From: Methylocystis echinoides
Lineage (GTDB): Bacteria > Pseudomonadota > Alphaproteobacteria > Rhizobiales > Beijerinckiaceae
Direction: 5' to 3'
DNA length: 64,000 bases
Assembly: GCF_027923385.1 (NCBI RefSeq)
Contig: NZ_BSEC01000001.1
Coordinates: 4,066,001 to 4,130,000, forward strand
The translations under genes were made by a program, and so were the position numbers. The notes beneath the pieces were generated by a model. The model did not search any database, was not told where the DNA came from, and saw only the letters and a list, made by a program, of their open reading frames with translations. Shown here in pieces: positions 7,541 through 17,500 of the stretch (position 1 is its first letter; every line of letters starts with the position of its first letter).

Positions 7541-9657
7541 CTCACCCCCAAAGCCGACATGATCGAAAACAGTGACGCCGCCTGGATGATATCCTTGGCT
7601 TCATCGCGGAACTGACGCCATTCGTCCTGACTCTTATTTGGCACATAGACAACGTCGCCGGCTCGAACGACCGGAAGCCGATTAATGTCGCCTGTCTTCG
7701 CGAAACCGAGAAGATCAAAGACGCGCGCCTGCGCCTGGCCACTCGACATGTTGATCACGAGAATCTTCTCCTGTAACGCGTCGCCGTTTGGCCCGCCGGC
7801 CTCGGCGAGAAGGTCGAGAAGCGACATATCATCGGAGAACTGATATCGCCCCGGCTTGTTGATCGCCCCCAACATCCGCACCGTCCGCGAGGCCGGCTGG
7901 TCCAGATAATCCTTAGTGCGATCTGGAACATAAATGACGTCGCCAGGCTTTACTCTCGGGAGCAGTTTCTCGTCGCCGGTCTGCAGATAAAGGCTAAGAT
8001 TGACGTTGGTCATCTTGGCGCCCGTCTGCCCACGGTGGGAGACGCGAATATTGCGCAGATCCGCTGTACCGGTGGGTCCGTTCGCCGCAGTGATGATGTC
8101 GAGAAATCCCAAAGTGCTGTTAAAGGCGTAACGGCCAGGGGCGCCAACCTGACCCATGACATAGATCGACTGCTCGGGCGCCTGGCGGGTCCACTGCGAC
8201 TTGTTGTCGTTGGGGTCCTGTGGCAACTCCGGCACCATAATGATGTACCCGGCCCTGATTTTGGGCACATCCTTTACTGAACCGCCACCCTTGAGAAAGC
8301 TTTCAAGATTGAAAAGAATGGGATTGGCGCGATCGTTCTCGTTGCGCAAAATCTGGATATGGGCGATATCGGCGCGGGCTGTCGGACCGCCAGCCTGCGC
8401 AAGTAAATCGAAGAGAGACATTTCGTCCGCCCATTCGAAGCGGCCAGGCTTGTAGAGCGCGCCCATGACCTGCACGGCGCGCGTGGTGGGAATCTTGAGC
8501 CACGAAGGTTCCTGGGTCTCATTCTTTTCAGGAACGAAGATGGCGTCACCCGCGCTGACGGCGGGCGGCTTTCCAGCTTTACCCTCGGTATATTTCGGCA
8601 TATCGAACATCTCGACCTTGCCGGTGCCCCGAATGATCCGTATTTGACGCGTGTCGGCGAAGCGCGTCGGCCCCCCCGCGTTGGCCAGAATGTCGATGAA
8701 GGTGGCGCCTTCCTTCGTCTCGAAGGCGCCGGGTTTCGCGACTTCGCCCATCACATAGACTGTGAGGGCGCCACGCCGAACCTCCTCGACCTGTTTTGGG
8801 ACAAAAATCGTCGCGCCCGGCTCGATTTCGGGCAGCAATTTCTTGTCCCCGCTGTCGAGATAAGCGGCCAGGTTGAAGACCACCGGCGTGCCCTTGTTAA
8901 TGATCCGGATCTGATCAGGCGACGCATAGCGCGTTACGCCGCCAGCGCGCATGATCATATCGATAACCGTCGCACCCTTCTTCCAGGCAAAAATTGCGGG
9001 GGTGTTCACCTCGCCGAACACCTTGATCGCTGAATGTTCCTCGGCGCCGTCGCCGGCCGCAGCCAGTGTCCGGCCATCAAATTCGATTTGGACTTTTCCA
9101 GTGAGCGGCGACGCGGGGACGAAGACCACATCAAGCGGCTCGAGCCGAGGCAACAGCGTCATGTCGCCGGAATCGAGATATTTCTTGTAATCGATCTCCG
9201 TGGTCGTTCCGTTCGGCCGCTTGAGTTGGATCTTGTCGAGCTGCGCGCCCTGAACCAGTCCACCTGCTGCGACGATCGCCATTTGCACGGTCGCGTCCGG
9301 CGCGAGTTCGACGTTGCCGGGATTTTTGACGTAGCCGTGCACACTGACGAGAAGCTTCTGTTCCTTGAGCGACACGGAAAGCTTGTCGAGATCCCGATAG
9401 GCGCGACCCAAGGCCTCACGAATGGCGGCAGAAGCCTCGGCGAGCGTTCGATCCTTCACCATCACACCGCCAACCTCAGGCAGCTGCACCATACCCCTGC
9501 GATCTATCTGGAACGGCCTGCTGAATGCCGCCTCGCCGGGAACATCGATGGTCAGCACGTCGCCGATCTTCAAATTCGGCTCTCCCTCAGCTGCCCATGC
9601 CTGGATCGGAGCCAACAGAAAGAGCATGACAGTCAGAAGAAGTATGCGCAGCGCCAT
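7537..9657 (-). CDS. Polysaccharide export protein with six SLBB repeats (Wza-like)
   Basis: A 706-residue secreted protein. Residues 1-22 are a signal peptide ending QAWA/AEG, without a lipobox cysteine. Residues about 27-105 are the polysaccharide export (PES) domain. Six SLBB modules follow, each starting with a pattern like VMGEVAKPGAF and ending with a strand like DVIYVP, at about 107-182, 212-287, 301-374, 394-473, 498-577 and 592-671. The C-terminus is a short amphipathic segment. Wza of E. coli is roughly half this length with two SLBB-type domains, so this is an enlarged relative. Wza-type proteins form the outer-membrane export channel. The neighbouring lipoprotein and the CpsD-like protein are probable partners. 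Confidence 0.88.
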   Translation of the reverse strand: MALRILLLTVMLFLLAPIQAWAAEGEPNLKIGDVLTIDVPGEAAFSRPFQIDRRGMVQLPEVGGVMVKDRTLAEASAAIREALGRAYRDLDKLSVSLKEQKLLVSVHGYVKNPGNVELAPDATVQMAIVAAGGLVQGAQLDKIQLKRPNGTTTEIDYKKYLDSGDMTLLPRLEPLDVVFVPASPLTGKVQIEFDGRTLAAAGDGAEEHSAIKVFGEVNTPAIFAWKKGATVIDMIMRAGGVTRYASPDQIRIINKGTPVVFNLAAYLDSGDKKLLPEIEPGATIFVPKQVEEVRRGALTVYVMGEVAKPGAFETKEGATFIDILANAGGPTRFADTRQIRIIRGTGKVEMFDMPKYTEGKAGKPPAVSAGDAIFVPEKNETQEPSWLKIPTTRAVQVMGALYKPGRFEWADEMSLFDLLAQAGGPTARADIAHIQILRNENDRANPILFNLESFLKGGGSVKDVPKIRAGYIIMVPELPQDPNDNKSQWTRQAPEQSIYVMGQVGAPGRYAFNSTLGFLDIITAANGPTGTADLRNIRVSHRGQTGAKMTNVNLSLYLQTGDEKLLPRVKPGDVIYVPDRTKDYLDQPASRTVRMLGAINKPGRYQFSDDMSLLDLLAEAGGPNGDALQEKILVINMSSGQAQARVFDLLGFAKTGDINRLPVVRAGDVVYVPNKSQDEWRQFRDEAKDIIQAASLFSIMSALGVR

Positions 9658-10016
9658 CAGGATCGAGCCTTCACACTACGTTTCCCGGAGTTACGCAAGC
9701 GTTGCTCGATCGACGCAATCTTTTCGTCCAGCGCGTCCATGTCGCTCTCTGCATCGATGTTGAGTTCGCCGGCGACCTCCCGTCGGACACGCCTCATGAG
9801 GGTCTCCGCTTCGCAGAAGTCCGACGCCGCATAAATAGTGGCGTTGCGCTCTCTCAGAATTTCAAGTCGCTCGTTGAGCGCGCTTGCTCGTTCGTCGGCG
9901 ATCGGCGACCATTCGGCCATACCGCCGCCGCCGGCCTTCGGCCAAGGATCTGCCTTCATCAAAGCGCATCCCGAGACGGACGTCGCATAAAGGAGAATGA
10001 GAAGAAATCGCTTCAT
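9657..10016 (-). CDS. Small lipoprotein of the export operon
   Basis: A 119-residue protein with a short signal peptide and a clear lipobox (SVSGC; Cys17). After cleavage the rest is a charged, mostly helical domain with coiled-coil-like heptads (ERASALNERLEILRERN, then a second helix near residues 90-115). It is not a family I recognise. The stop overlaps the ATG of the SLBB exporter (TGATG) and the STAS gene lies only 15 bases upstream, so it belongs to one transcription unit with both. An accessory role to the SLBB exporter in the outer membrane is plausible but is inferred only from the lipobox and the position. Confidence 0.7.
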   Translation of the reverse strand: MKRFLLILLYATSVSGCALMKADPWPKAGGGGMAEWSPIADERASALNERLEILRERNATIYAASDFCEAETLMRRVRREVAGELNIDAESDMDALDEKIASIEQRLRNSGKRSVKARS

Positions 10017-10031
10017 CGCTTTTCAAGCGCC

Positions 10032-10316
10032 TCAGGCGAGATCGCCGCCAATATCCTTGATCAGGAACCCGAGACGGAGTTCCTGCATGAGGCGCAGTGG
10101 CTGGCCGTCCACATTGATCAACGAGAGGTCGAGCGAGCGCTCGCGAAGCCGTTTGAAGAGGAAAACAATTCCGCCAACCCCTGATGAATCGATGAATTCG
10201 ACCTTTTCGAGATCAAGGCGAATGCCCTTGGGGCTCGCCGCGAGCACTTCAAATTCACTTTTCATCGACGCCATGGCGGCCGCGTCCATGTCCTGCTTGA
10301 TCTTGACGATTTGCAT
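10032..10316 (-). CDS. STAS-domain anti-sigma factor antagonist (SypA-like)
   Basis: A 94-residue single STAS domain. The phospho-acceptor loop FIDSSGVGG at residues 41-49 keeps the two serines; by comparison with SpoIIAA the target is Ser45. The ATG at 10316 has a GGAGA ribosome binding site eight bases upstream; the longer open frame to 10790 overlaps the divergent glycosyltransferase and lacks STAS character. STAS proteins of this kind are switched by an RsbW-type kinase and a PP2C phosphatase. This locus encodes both activities on one protein (4265-5776), so the two most likely form a SypE/SypA-type pair. It is first in the operon for the lipoprotein, exporter and CpsD-like protein. No sigma factor is seen nearby, so the output may be direct, as for SypA. 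Confidence 0.85.
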   Translation of the reverse strand: MQIVKIKQDMDAAAMASMKSEFEVLAASPKGIRLDLEKVEFIDSSGVGGIVFLFKRLRERSLDLSLINVDGQPLRLMQELRLGFLIKDIGGDLA

Positions 10317-10522
10317 TTGGGATTCTCCGTTTTCACCATGAGGCAGCAACGCACATGCCAACTGCCGCGTCTGACAAGACGGATGAAAAGCCCTGCAATT
10401 CCCTGCAAAAAGCAATCGTCTTCGCGTTTTGCAAAGTTGCGAGAGCGAATTTGAAGCAACTTCGCGAAAAAAATCGCGTTCGCCGCTGGCACGCCGATTG
10501 CCGACGGTCCGGCCCAAGAGAC
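10317..10522. promoter_or_regulatory. Divergent control region between export operon and glycosyltransferase operon
   Basis: About 200 bases without a convincing gene separate the STAS-led minus-strand operon from the plus-strand glycosyltransferase operon, so promoters for both should lie here. I could not pick out clear -35/-10 hexamers. Locally AT-richer pieces occur around 10395-10480. Confidence 0.4.
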
Positions 10523-11611
10523 ATGTCGTCTCGTCGGAATAAACGGATGCCGAGCAGCATACTCCACGTTGTCCAGCGCCTTGCGCCCGGGGGCCTTGAA
10601 GTACTTTCCCTGGAATTGGCGCGCCATCTACCGGGCCAGAATGCGATCGTGAGTCTCGAGGGCGCCATGCCCACGCTCCACCATGATTGGCCGCGCATCG
10701 GCAAAAGTGGCGTAACCATCTTTGGCATGGACAAACAGCCGGGCGTCGAACCGACGCTGATCGGACGTCTGGCTCGGCTGTTCCGCGCACGCAGCGCGAC
10801 GACGATCGTCACGCATCATGCCGGGCCCTTCCTTTACGCGGGACCCGCCGCGCGTTTAGCGGGCGTGAAACGCATCATCCATGTCGAACATGACGTCTGG
10901 CACTACGAGTCGCCGAGACGCCGCCGCGTCATGCGCGCCGTCGCGCAGTTCGTGCGGCCACAGATCATCGCCGTCTCCGACAAGCTCGAGCCGACGCTTG
11001 TGGGCGTCTTTCCCGGACATAAGGTCAAAACAATCGCAAACGGCGTCAACGTCGCCAGCTTTTCGCTTGACCGTCTCGCGGCGAGACGACAGCTCGACCT
11101 GGGTGCGGCTTCAAAGGTAATCGGCGCGGTAGGACGACTCGAAGTGGTGAAGGGACATGACGTACTCATCGAGTCGCTTCTGTTCTTACCGCAGGACGTT
11201 ACTCTCGTCATCATAGGCGATGGTTCGCAGCGAGCCTCTCTCGAGTCGATGGCGCGGGCGATCAGCGTCTCAGACCGCGTTCGCTTCATTGGGCACCGCG
11301 ATGATGTGGCCAATCTATACGCCGCCTTCGATGTTTTCTGCCAGCCCTCCAGGAATGAGGGTCTTCCGCTCGCGGTTCTGGAAGCGCAAGCTTGTGACGT
11401 TCCCGTGATCGCCAGTGCTGTCGGCGACATGGCCTCAGCCGTCTGCCCGCATAGCGGCGCCCTCGTGACACCTGAGGCGCCGCGTGAACTCGCATCAAAA
11501 CTGTGGGAGGCCTTCCTCAGGCCGAAGATGCACAGCCCCATTCAATTCGTGCAGGAACATTTTGGTTGGGACCGAACGCTGGCTGAATATCGCAGCGCGA
11601 TGGAGGTCTGA
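10523..11611 (+). CDS. Glycosyltransferase family 4
   Basis: A GT-B enzyme of about 362 residues. Motifs in order are LHVVQRLAPGGLEVLSLELA (donor loop), HHAGPFLYAG, VIGAVGRLEVVKGHDVLIES, and the E-x7-E region LEAQACDVPVIASAVGDM. The open frame continues upstream to 10355, but the first 56 residues are unlike the family and fall in the divergent control region. I prefer ATG 10523, with ATG 10547 as alternative; neither has a strong ribosome binding site. The gene is followed after five bases by the GT2/phosphoglycosyl transferase fusion, and the two form a plus-strand operon. Confidence 0.82.
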   Translation: MSSRRNKRMPSSILHVVQRLAPGGLEVLSLELARHLPGQNAIVSLEGAMPTLHHDWPRIGKSGVTIFGMDKQPGVEPTLIGRLARLFRARSATTIVTHHAGPFLYAGPAARLAGVKRIIHVEHDVWHYESPRRRRVMRAVAQFVRPQIIAVSDKLEPTLVGVFPGHKVKTIANGVNVASFSLDRLAARRQLDLGAASKVIGAVGRLEVVKGHDVLIESLLFLPQDVTLVIIGDGSQRASLESMARAISVSDRVRFIGHRDDVANLYAAFDVFCQPSRNEGLPLAVLEAQACDVPVIASAVGDMASAVCPHSGALVTPEAPRELASKLWEAFLRPKMHSPIQFVQEHFGWDRTLAEYRSAMEV

Positions 11612-11615
11612 AAAC

Positions 11616-13418
11616 ATGCTGCTCGAAACAATCTGCACAATCAGCAGCGGCCTGATCGTGTATCATCACGCATTATATCCGCCTCTCCTGCGAAAACTTG
11701 CTGGAATATCCCGCGACGAACGAGGCGAGACTGGAATCGTCGAGCGGCCGACAGTGGCGCTTATTGTGCCTGCGTATAACGAGGCGCGGTTCATCGCCGA
11801 CAAAATAGAAAATATCGCAGCGCTCGACTTTCCGAGTGACAGGCTTAAAATTCTCATCGTCTGTGACGGAAGCGTCGACGCAACTGCTATGCTCGCAAAG
11901 CGGAAAATTGCGGAACTTGGCGAAAGAGCGCAGATATTCGAATTGATTGATCACGCCGAAAATCGTGGCAAAGTCGCGGTTCTAAACGAGACAATCTCAA
12001 CCGTCGTCGCAGACCTCGTCGCCTTGACCGACGCATCGGCGTCTCTTCCGAGAAATGCTCTGACACAGGCCTGTCGTCACTTTTCCGAGCACCGCGTCGG
12101 CGTAGTGACAGGTGAATATGTTGTGAATGCAGTGGATTCGCGTGCGCGCGCATACTGGAAATATCAGGTCAGCATCAAGGCCGCGGAGGCAGCGCTCGGC
12201 TCACCCATCGGCATGCATGGAGCCTTTTACGTCTTTCGACGCGCCCTTTGGCAGCCTTTGGAACCGGATACGATTAATGACGACGTCATCCTGCCGATGA
12301 GAATAATCGCCTCCGGCTTGACTGGGATATATGACCGATCGATCCAAGTCCTGGAAAAGGACGTCGACAGCTTTTCCGTCGACATGGCGCGTAGGGAGCG
12401 CCTCGGCGCCGGCGCCGTTCAGCAGATCATCCGCCTTTGGAGACTCGCAGATCCCCGCCACCCCGGCGTGGCATTCAGCTTCCTTTCCGGGAAGGCGTTG
12501 CGCGCATTCATGCCGCTGCTGCTGCTCGTCGCCTTCATCACAAACGCAATACTTGCCGGGACGAAGCTCCTTTGGATGCTGACCTTTCTGGCTCAACTTA
12601 TCCTGCACGGCGTTGCACTGGCCGGTCTTGTCGACACCAGACTCGCTCGCATGCCTATGGTCGGCAAGCTTTCATACTTTTTGGGAGGATACACAATGGC
12701 GATGATTGGCGCGGCGAAGTATCTGGTGGGTGGAAAAAGAGAGGCGTGGAAACGGATCTCAGGCGCGTCCACCGTCAGCCAGGAAGGGGTCTACCTCGAA
12801 AACGGGGCAATAAAAGGCAAGCGTGTCCTCGATTGCGTGATTGCCTCCTACGCCCTCATCGCGTTAGCGATTCTCTATGTCCCGATTGCGGTCGCCATCA
12901 AAATCGAAAGTCGTGGACCAGTCTTCTATCGCCAGCTGAGAGTGGGACTGCGAACCGCAAAGCAGACCAATTTCTTTCATCTCACCAAATTCCGAACGAT
13001 GAGGAGTGATGCAGAAGCGAGAACGGGCGCGGTCTGGGCCTCAACCGACGACCCTCGCGTCACGCGCGTCGGCCGTTTTCTGCGCAAGACGAGGCTCGAC
13101 GAGCTGCCCCAGTGCTTTGACGTCCTGCGAGGCGACATGTCGATCGTCGGGCCCCGCCCGGAGCGACCCCAGTTCTTCCGTTGGCTCGAGGCGGAAATTC
13201 CCTTTTATGCAGAGCGCACATACGGGCTGAAGCCGGGAATCACGGGGCTTGCCCAAGTCAAACTTCCCTACGATAGCTCGATCGAAGACGTCCGGGCCAA
13301 GGTGCTTCACGATCACGCCTACGCTTTACAGCTTGCGGCGCCGGGAAATTGGCTATGGACCGACATATCAATCATGCTGCGCACCTTCTCGGTCATGATC
13401 TTGGGAAAGGGTCGCTAG
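11616..13418 (+). CDS. Bifunctional GT2 glycosyltransferase - phosphoglycosyl transferase fusion
   Basis: A 600-residue protein starting at ATG 11616, with GGAGG ten bases upstream. Residues about 45-280 are a GT-A domain ([27 protein letters not shown]). Hydrophobic segments occupy about 290-370. Residues about 400-600 are a complete bacterial sugar transferase of the WbaP/ExoY type: a membrane hairpin after GKRVLDC, then [25 protein letters not shown] and IVGPRPERP. That second module should start repeat-unit assembly by moving a sugar phosphate onto undecaprenyl phosphate; the first would add a later sugar. Fusing an initiating and an elongating enzyme in one chain suggests substrate channelling. 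Confidence 0.87.
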   Translation: MLLETICTISSGLIVYHHALYPPLLRKLAGISRDERGETGIVERPTVALIVPAYNEARFIADKIENIAALDFPSDRLKILIVCDGSVDATAMLAKRKIAELGERAQIFELIDHAENRGKVAVLNETISTVVADLVALTDASASLPRNALTQACRHFSEHRVGVVTGEYVVNAVDSRARAYWKYQVSIKAAEAALGSPIGMHGAFYVFRRALWQPLEPDTINDDVILPMRIIASGLTGIYDRSIQVLEKDVDSFSVDMARRERLGAGAVQQIIRLWRLADPRHPGVAFSFLSGKALRAFMPLLLLVAFITNAILAGTKLLWMLTFLAQLILHGVALAGLVDTRLARMPMVGKLSYFLGGYTMAMIGAAKYLVGGKREAWKRISGASTVSQEGVYLENGAIKGKRVLDCVIASYALIALAILYVPIAVAIKIESRGPVFYRQLRVGLRTAKQTNFFHLTKFRTMRSDAEARTGAVWASTDDPRVTRVGRFLRKTRLDELPQCFDVLRGDMSIVGPRPERPQFFRWLEAEIPFYAERTYGLKPGITGLAQVKLPYDSSIEDVRAKVLHDHAYALQLAAPGNWLWTDISIMLRTFSVMILGKGR

Positions 13419-13425
13419 GAAAAGC

Positions 13426-13614
13426 ATGATGAAAGCTGACGACCGGGAAGCGCCTTTTCGCGACCCTCCCGCAGCTCTGCGCAACATCACGCTGCCGAGC
13501 AGCCTCTTCAGCAATCGGAGAGTCCTTATTCCTATTCAGTCTATCGTAGAGCCTGGTTTGGGCAGGCCATCCATCCCGTCGGGGACTGAGCCAGTCATCC
13601 GAATCATGGGGTAA
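13426..13614 (+). CDS. Possible small ORF after the exopolysaccharide operon
   Basis: A 62-codon frame with AGGA eight bases before its ATG; the Shine-Dalgarno sequence overlaps the stop of the fusion gene. The protein is rich in Pro, Arg and Ile and has no recognised motif, signal peptide or membrane segment. It could be a small gene, the worn end of a former exopolysaccharide gene, or chance. Confidence 0.25.
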   Translation: MMKADDREAPFRDPPAALRNITLPSSLFSNRRVLIPIQSIVEPGLGRPSIPSGTEPVIRIMG

Positions 13615-13989
13615 GGCGAGGATACAATGCTGGTGTCGGGAATCGTTGACGTGGTCGCGCTGAATTCAGCAACAAGCACAACTCCCGCCTCATCGCGCAG
13701 TCTCAAATGAAGCGTGTCGCTCGCCTGGCGTTAGTTGACACACTTTTTAGACGTATCAAGCTGATAAGCTAACTTTTTTGCTCCCGCAAGCGATCCGCTG
13801 CACAACAAATCCTCTATTTCTATATGCTTGTTGCTGAGGCGATAACATGCAGATTTCGAAACGCCCTGCTTCTGGCCCGCTTTGTTTGCAAGCCGACTTC
13901 CCCAAGGCGCGTAATTGGTTGCCTGCTGTGGACAAATCGGACTAAATCAGACTGAATTGAACAAACCACGTTACCTTGAGCGAGGCATT
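13615..13989. other. Non-coding stretch upstream of the H-NOX gene
   Basis: About 375 bases with no supportable gene. It becomes AT-richer after 13720. A TTGACA at 13735-13740 could be a -35 element, but no good -10 lies at the right spacing. It should carry the promoter of the H-NOX/kinase operon. Confidence 0.4.
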
Positions 13990-14559
13990 ATGTACGGGAT
14001 CGTGAACAAATCAATTAAGGAATATGTCACGACCACGGATGGCGCTCGCACCTGGGAACGAATCCGCAATCAGGCTGGCGTCGATCTCGACGTATTCATC
14101 AGCAATAAGCCCTACCCAGACGAAATTAGCTATCGCCTCGTCTCCGCCGCTGTGGAAATATTGGGTGTCAGCTCGCGCGACTTTCTCATTGGTCTTGGGG
14201 AGCACTGGATAATCAAGACCGGCCAGAATCACTATGGTCCCCTTCTCGCGGCCGGCGGAGAATCGTTCGCAGACTTTCTCATCAATCTGAACCAGTTCCA
14301 TTTGCGCGTTCGTCTCATTCATCCTGAACTCAACCCGCCGGATTTTATATGCACAGATGTTGAGCCATATAGACTGAAATTGCATTATAGGACTCACAGA
14401 CCCGGGCTGAGTGACTTTGTAGTCGGTCTTCTGCAAGGATTAGGCACATTATTCAGTGACGATGTATTCGTTGAACTGATCGAGTCCAAGAATCAAGGAG
14501 CCGACCACGACGTTTTTGACGTAAGGTGGGCGCCAAAGATATCAGGCGTAACAAGATGA
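13990..14559 (+). CDS. H-NOX (heme NO/O2-binding) sensor protein
   Basis: A 189-residue protein covering one complete HNOB domain. It starts with the canonical MYGIVNKSIKEYV, has the proximal heme ligand His104 in NQFHLRVRL, the conserved proline of NPPDF, and the heme-propionate-binding motif at 133-137. That motif reads YRTHR, so the usual YxSxR has Thr135 for Ser. H-NOX proteins bind NO at a histidine-ligated heme and regulate a partner enzyme. The ATG at 13990 follows GAGCGAGG, and a frame extending to 13915 adds nothing family-like. Its stop overlaps the ATG of the next gene (ATGA), whose N-terminus is the matching HNOBA domain, so the pair is one NO-responsive system. Confidence 0.9.
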   Translation: MYGIVNKSIKEYVTTTDGARTWERIRNQAGVDLDVFISNKPYPDEISYRLVSAAVEILGVSSRDFLIGLGEHWIIKTGQNHYGPLLAAGGESFADFLINLNQFHLRVRLIHPELNPPDFICTDVEPYRLKLHYRTHRPGLSDFVVGLLQGLGTLFSDDVFVELIESKNQGADHDVFDVRWAPKISGVTR

Positions 14560-17500
14560 TAGAGCCGCCGGTCTTTTCCGACGAGTTGCAGGAAGTACTG
14601 CGAGCGTTTCCGTTCTTCATTGCCTGGAACGAAGACGGCCTCATCGTCGCCACGGGCCCTTCTCTCCTCAGGTTCGCGCCAGCCGCGAAACGAGGCGAGA
14701 AGGTGGCGGCGGTCTTCCTTGACCAACGCCAGATCGACGAGACGCCGTTTCTTCTGAACGGCAGGCGACCCCATGAACCTCTCGTCATAACAGATCGAGC
14801 GAGTGGCCGCACACTACGGGGCTCAATATTAATCCTGCCCAGCTCAAAGCTGGCGGTCATGCTGGCGTCGCCGTGGATCGCGACGCCGGAGCAATTGAGG
14901 GAATGCGGCCTCAAGTTGAAGGACTTCGGACCACACGACCAGACACTTGAGATATTGCAGATTGTTCAGTCTCAGCAGATGGGAGCAGACGATCTGGCTG
15001 AGCTCAACAGAGCTTTGAATGCAGAACGGGCGAAATATCGCGCAGAGGCAAATACAACGCGTTCTCTGCTGAGAAACGCCTCTGACGGCATCCACATTCT
15101 TGATAGGGATGGGCATCTTATTTACGCGAGCGATTCTTTCGCGCGGATGCTCGACTATGAACCCCGCGAAGTTATAGGCATGCATGTCTCCCAATGGGAT
15201 GCCTATTTCAAGGCTGACGAATTACAAACGTGGGTCACGCAACTTTTCGCGAGTGAGTCCGTAACGACATTTGAGACGCTCCATCGACGAAAGGACGGCC
15301 AATCCTTCGAAGTCGAAGTGACAGCGCACGCGGTGCTCTCAGATGGCGCGTCGTTGACGCTGTTCTGCTCCTCGCGAGATGTTACGCAGAGAAAAAGACA
15401 GGCCGCGCGCCTGGAAAGCCTGAACGCCAGGCTTGAGGCGACAATTGGCGCTGCAATGGACGCCGTCATTGTCATGGATACGAGAGGGAGAATCATAGAG
15501 TTCAACGCTGCAGGTGAACAGATATTCGGTTATCGCCGCGATGAGGTCATCGGGAGGCAGGTCAGTCAGACGATTGTGCCTGAGCGGCATCGCGAGGCAC
15601 ATGCTCGGGGATTGGCCCACTATCTGAACACCGGTGACGGACCCGTGCTTGGCAATCGCATCGAGGTGGATGCGCTCAGGAAGGATGGGACCGAATTCTC
15701 GGCTGAACTGGAAATGGATGTTGCGCGTACACCAGAGGGGGAGTTTTTCGTCGCATTCTTGCGCGACATCAGCGAACGCAAGAGTAGCGAAGAGGCGCTT
15801 AGACAATATCGAGACACCCTCGAGGAAATGGTTGCTTTGCGCACAGAGGAACTGCAAAGCAAGTCGACGATTCTCGACGCCATCGTCAACACGTCGCCGA
15901 GTGGCCTTCTTCTCGCGGACACGGACGGCCGCATATTCATGACGAATCCGGCGCTCGAAAAAATGTTCGGCTACGGGCCTTCAGAACTTATTGGTCAATA
16001 CGTCGAACAACTTATTCCAGAGTCAATCCGCGCGGAGCACCAACGACATCGTGTTAAATTCGCACTTGATCCGAAGCCCAGAGACATGGGGTACAGGCTG
16101 GACTTGCTCGGACGGCGCGCAGACGGGACAACGTTTCCCTCCCGAATCTCATTGACGTCATTCCACATAAAGGAAAAGCTGTTCATCCAGGCTACAGTGA
16201 TCGACACCACGGAACAGAAACGCCATGAAGAAGAATTGCGTGTGCTGAACGCGAGCCTCGAGATGAAGGTCGCGCTACGCACAGCTGAACTCGGAGAGGC
16301 GAGCGCTGCAAAAAGCACATTCCTCGCTCACATGAGCCATGAAATCCGCACGCCGATGAATGGCATACTCGGCCTCGCCCAGTTACTTGAGCGTTCGCCG
16401 CTCTCATTCGATCAAAGAGACATGGTGCTGCGGATCCAGCAGGCAGGCAAGTCGTTGCTCGCGATCATCAACGATGTTCTCGATTTTTCGAAGATCGAGG
16501 CAGGTGAGTTGAGAATCGAAAATCAACCGTTTCGGCTTGGATCTGTCCTTAGCCAGGTTGACAGCCTCCTTGGGCCTACGGCGCATAGCCGAGGCCTTGA
16601 AATTTTCATCGAAACGCCCACCGGCTTCGATGACGGGATGATTGGAGATGCTTTCAGACTTGAACAGATTCTCATGAATCTCGTTAGCAACGCAATCAAA
16701 TTCTCGGAACAGACCGCTGTCCGTGTCGACGTGAAGGTTCTACCTTCGTCATCTGTTGACGCCCGGCTACGCTTCGAAGTGAAAGACAAGGGAATTGGCA
16801 TATCTGAAGAGAACCAGAAGCGCTTGTTCACTCCATTTACCCAAGCCGACGCCAGCATCACGCGTCAGTTTGGCGGCACGGGGCTCGGGTTGGCGATCTC
16901 GCGTTGTCTGGTCGAACTCATGGGAGGCGAAATAGGTGTTTTCAGCACGCTCGGGATTGGCTCTACCTTCTGGTTCGAAATTCCGTTTCGACGCCAAAAA
17001 GTGCTGACTCCAAGTAACGAAGTTTCTTTGGGGCGGAAAGCCGATAGCGGTCCCAGACTGTCTGGTCTAAGATGCCTGGTGGTGGACGACAGTCGAATGA
17101 ATCGGGACGTCGTCGAGCGGATTCTGACCATTGAAGGCGCGAAGGTCACGACGGCAGTGGATGGCCGGCAGGCGCTCGCAACCCTGGAGACCCAAGCAGA
17201 TCAATTTGACGTTGTGCTCATGGACATCCAAATGCCGTTAATGGACGGCCTGACGGCGACCAGAATTATCCGAGCAAATCCTTTGCTGAGGAGATTGCCG
17301 ATCATCGCCCTGACGGCCGGCGTGTTGCCGGATCAGGTGGAACAAGCGAAAGCGGCAGGTTGCGATGACTTCCTCGCTAAACCCGTGGATTTCGACCAAC
17401 TGGTTGGAACGTTGATGGTAAGAACAGGAGGTCACTCAGTAAACGAAGGAGGTCCGGTTTCGAACATTCCTGGGATTGAACCTCACTGTGCAACAGTTCC

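Noticed and set aside
13735..13775. TTGACA-based promoter for the H-NOX operon
   Set aside because: No acceptable -10 element at 16-18 bp; retained only as a note.
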